NCBI GenBank assembly: GCA_964344775.1
Contig: CAYFOO010000009.1
Span: 1 to 35,868 of the forward strand
Direction of reading: 5' to 3'
Source of the DNA: CAYFMH01 sp964344775
Lineage (GTDB): Bacteria; Patescibacteriota; Gracilibacteria; UBA4473
Length of the DNA stretch: 35,868 nt
Below the pieces are notes generated by a model. It was not told the origin of the DNA and did no database searches. It saw only the letters and a program-made list of their open reading frames with translations. A program made the position numbers and the translations under genes. Each line of letters begins with the position of its first letter. Positions within the stretch are counted from its first letter, which is position 1. Of this stretch, positions 35,825-35,868 are shown one piece after another.

Positions 35825-35868
35825 AGAAGTTATTTATTGGAAAAAATCAGGCAATAACTGTGTTGAGC

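Noticed and set aside
1..35868. Alternative genetic code with UGA as glycine
   Set aside because: recO, the 12105 gene and the MFS gene end in TGA exactly where the proteins should end, and no in-frame TGA is needed inside any conserved gene.

Overview
The window reads as a chromosomal segment of a Candidate Phyla Radiation (Patescibacteria) bacterium, possibly Peregrinibacteria or a relative. This is an inference. It rests on small, compact versions of core genes, few Shine-Dalgarno sites, many short membrane proteins of unknown function, a type IV secretion pilin-like gene cluster, and low-complexity extensions on ribosomal proteins L19 and S7. UGA is used as a normal stop (recO, the 12105 gene and the MFS gene end in TGA), so the UGA=Gly code of Gracilibacteria/Absconditabacteria does not apply.

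Layout. Positions 1-8200 are a mostly minus-strand housekeeping block: rpsB, a DUF4870 membrane protein, tsf, an FtsL/DivIC-like protein, clpC, a tRNA with an odd anticodon arm, a nucleotidyltransferase, ftsX and recO. Positions 8620-13350 hold a wHTH-nucleotidyltransferase fusion, rplS, nrdG with a thioredoxin-like partner, a 4-TM protein and two unknown genes. Positions 13358-21630 carry uvrC, a ZIP metal transporter, DUF5671, DUF5665 and YggT membrane proteins, a NYN-domain nuclease, cysS and a D,D-carboxypeptidase. Positions 21700-27125 hold three consecutive exported proteins that end in a two-helix VirB2/TrbC-like module (one is an 848-residue coiled-coil protein), then a lipoprotein thermonuclease and a YdcF-like protein. 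Positions 27244-27774 are a mosaic of one intact CAU tRNA and three tRNA-derived fragments around a tiny GIY-YIG endonuclease gene. After it come a type IV pilin, a truncated polyprenyl-phosphate glycosyltransferase and rpsG. Positions 30519-35824 look like an accessory island: an XRE regulator with two matching operator palindromes, a divergent small gene, and a minus-strand operon of an ABC exporter, a zinc/pRiA4b-ORF3-like protein, an MFS transporter and RhuM.

Small repeats run through the window at unusual density. One class is heptad-period arrays of many different 7-mers, lying between genes and often in inverted pairs. A second class is a C/G-run palindrome (core CCCCCTTATCAAGGGGG) that is carried in frame inside uvrC. 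Other palindromes sit nested in each other, at gene ends, or inside tRNA fragments.

Working together: the exported pilin-like proteins, the surface nuclease and the type IV pilin could form a cell-surface apparatus for DNA or nutrient acquisition. The tRNA-fragment/GIY-YIG locus is the best candidate for an undescribed mobile unit.
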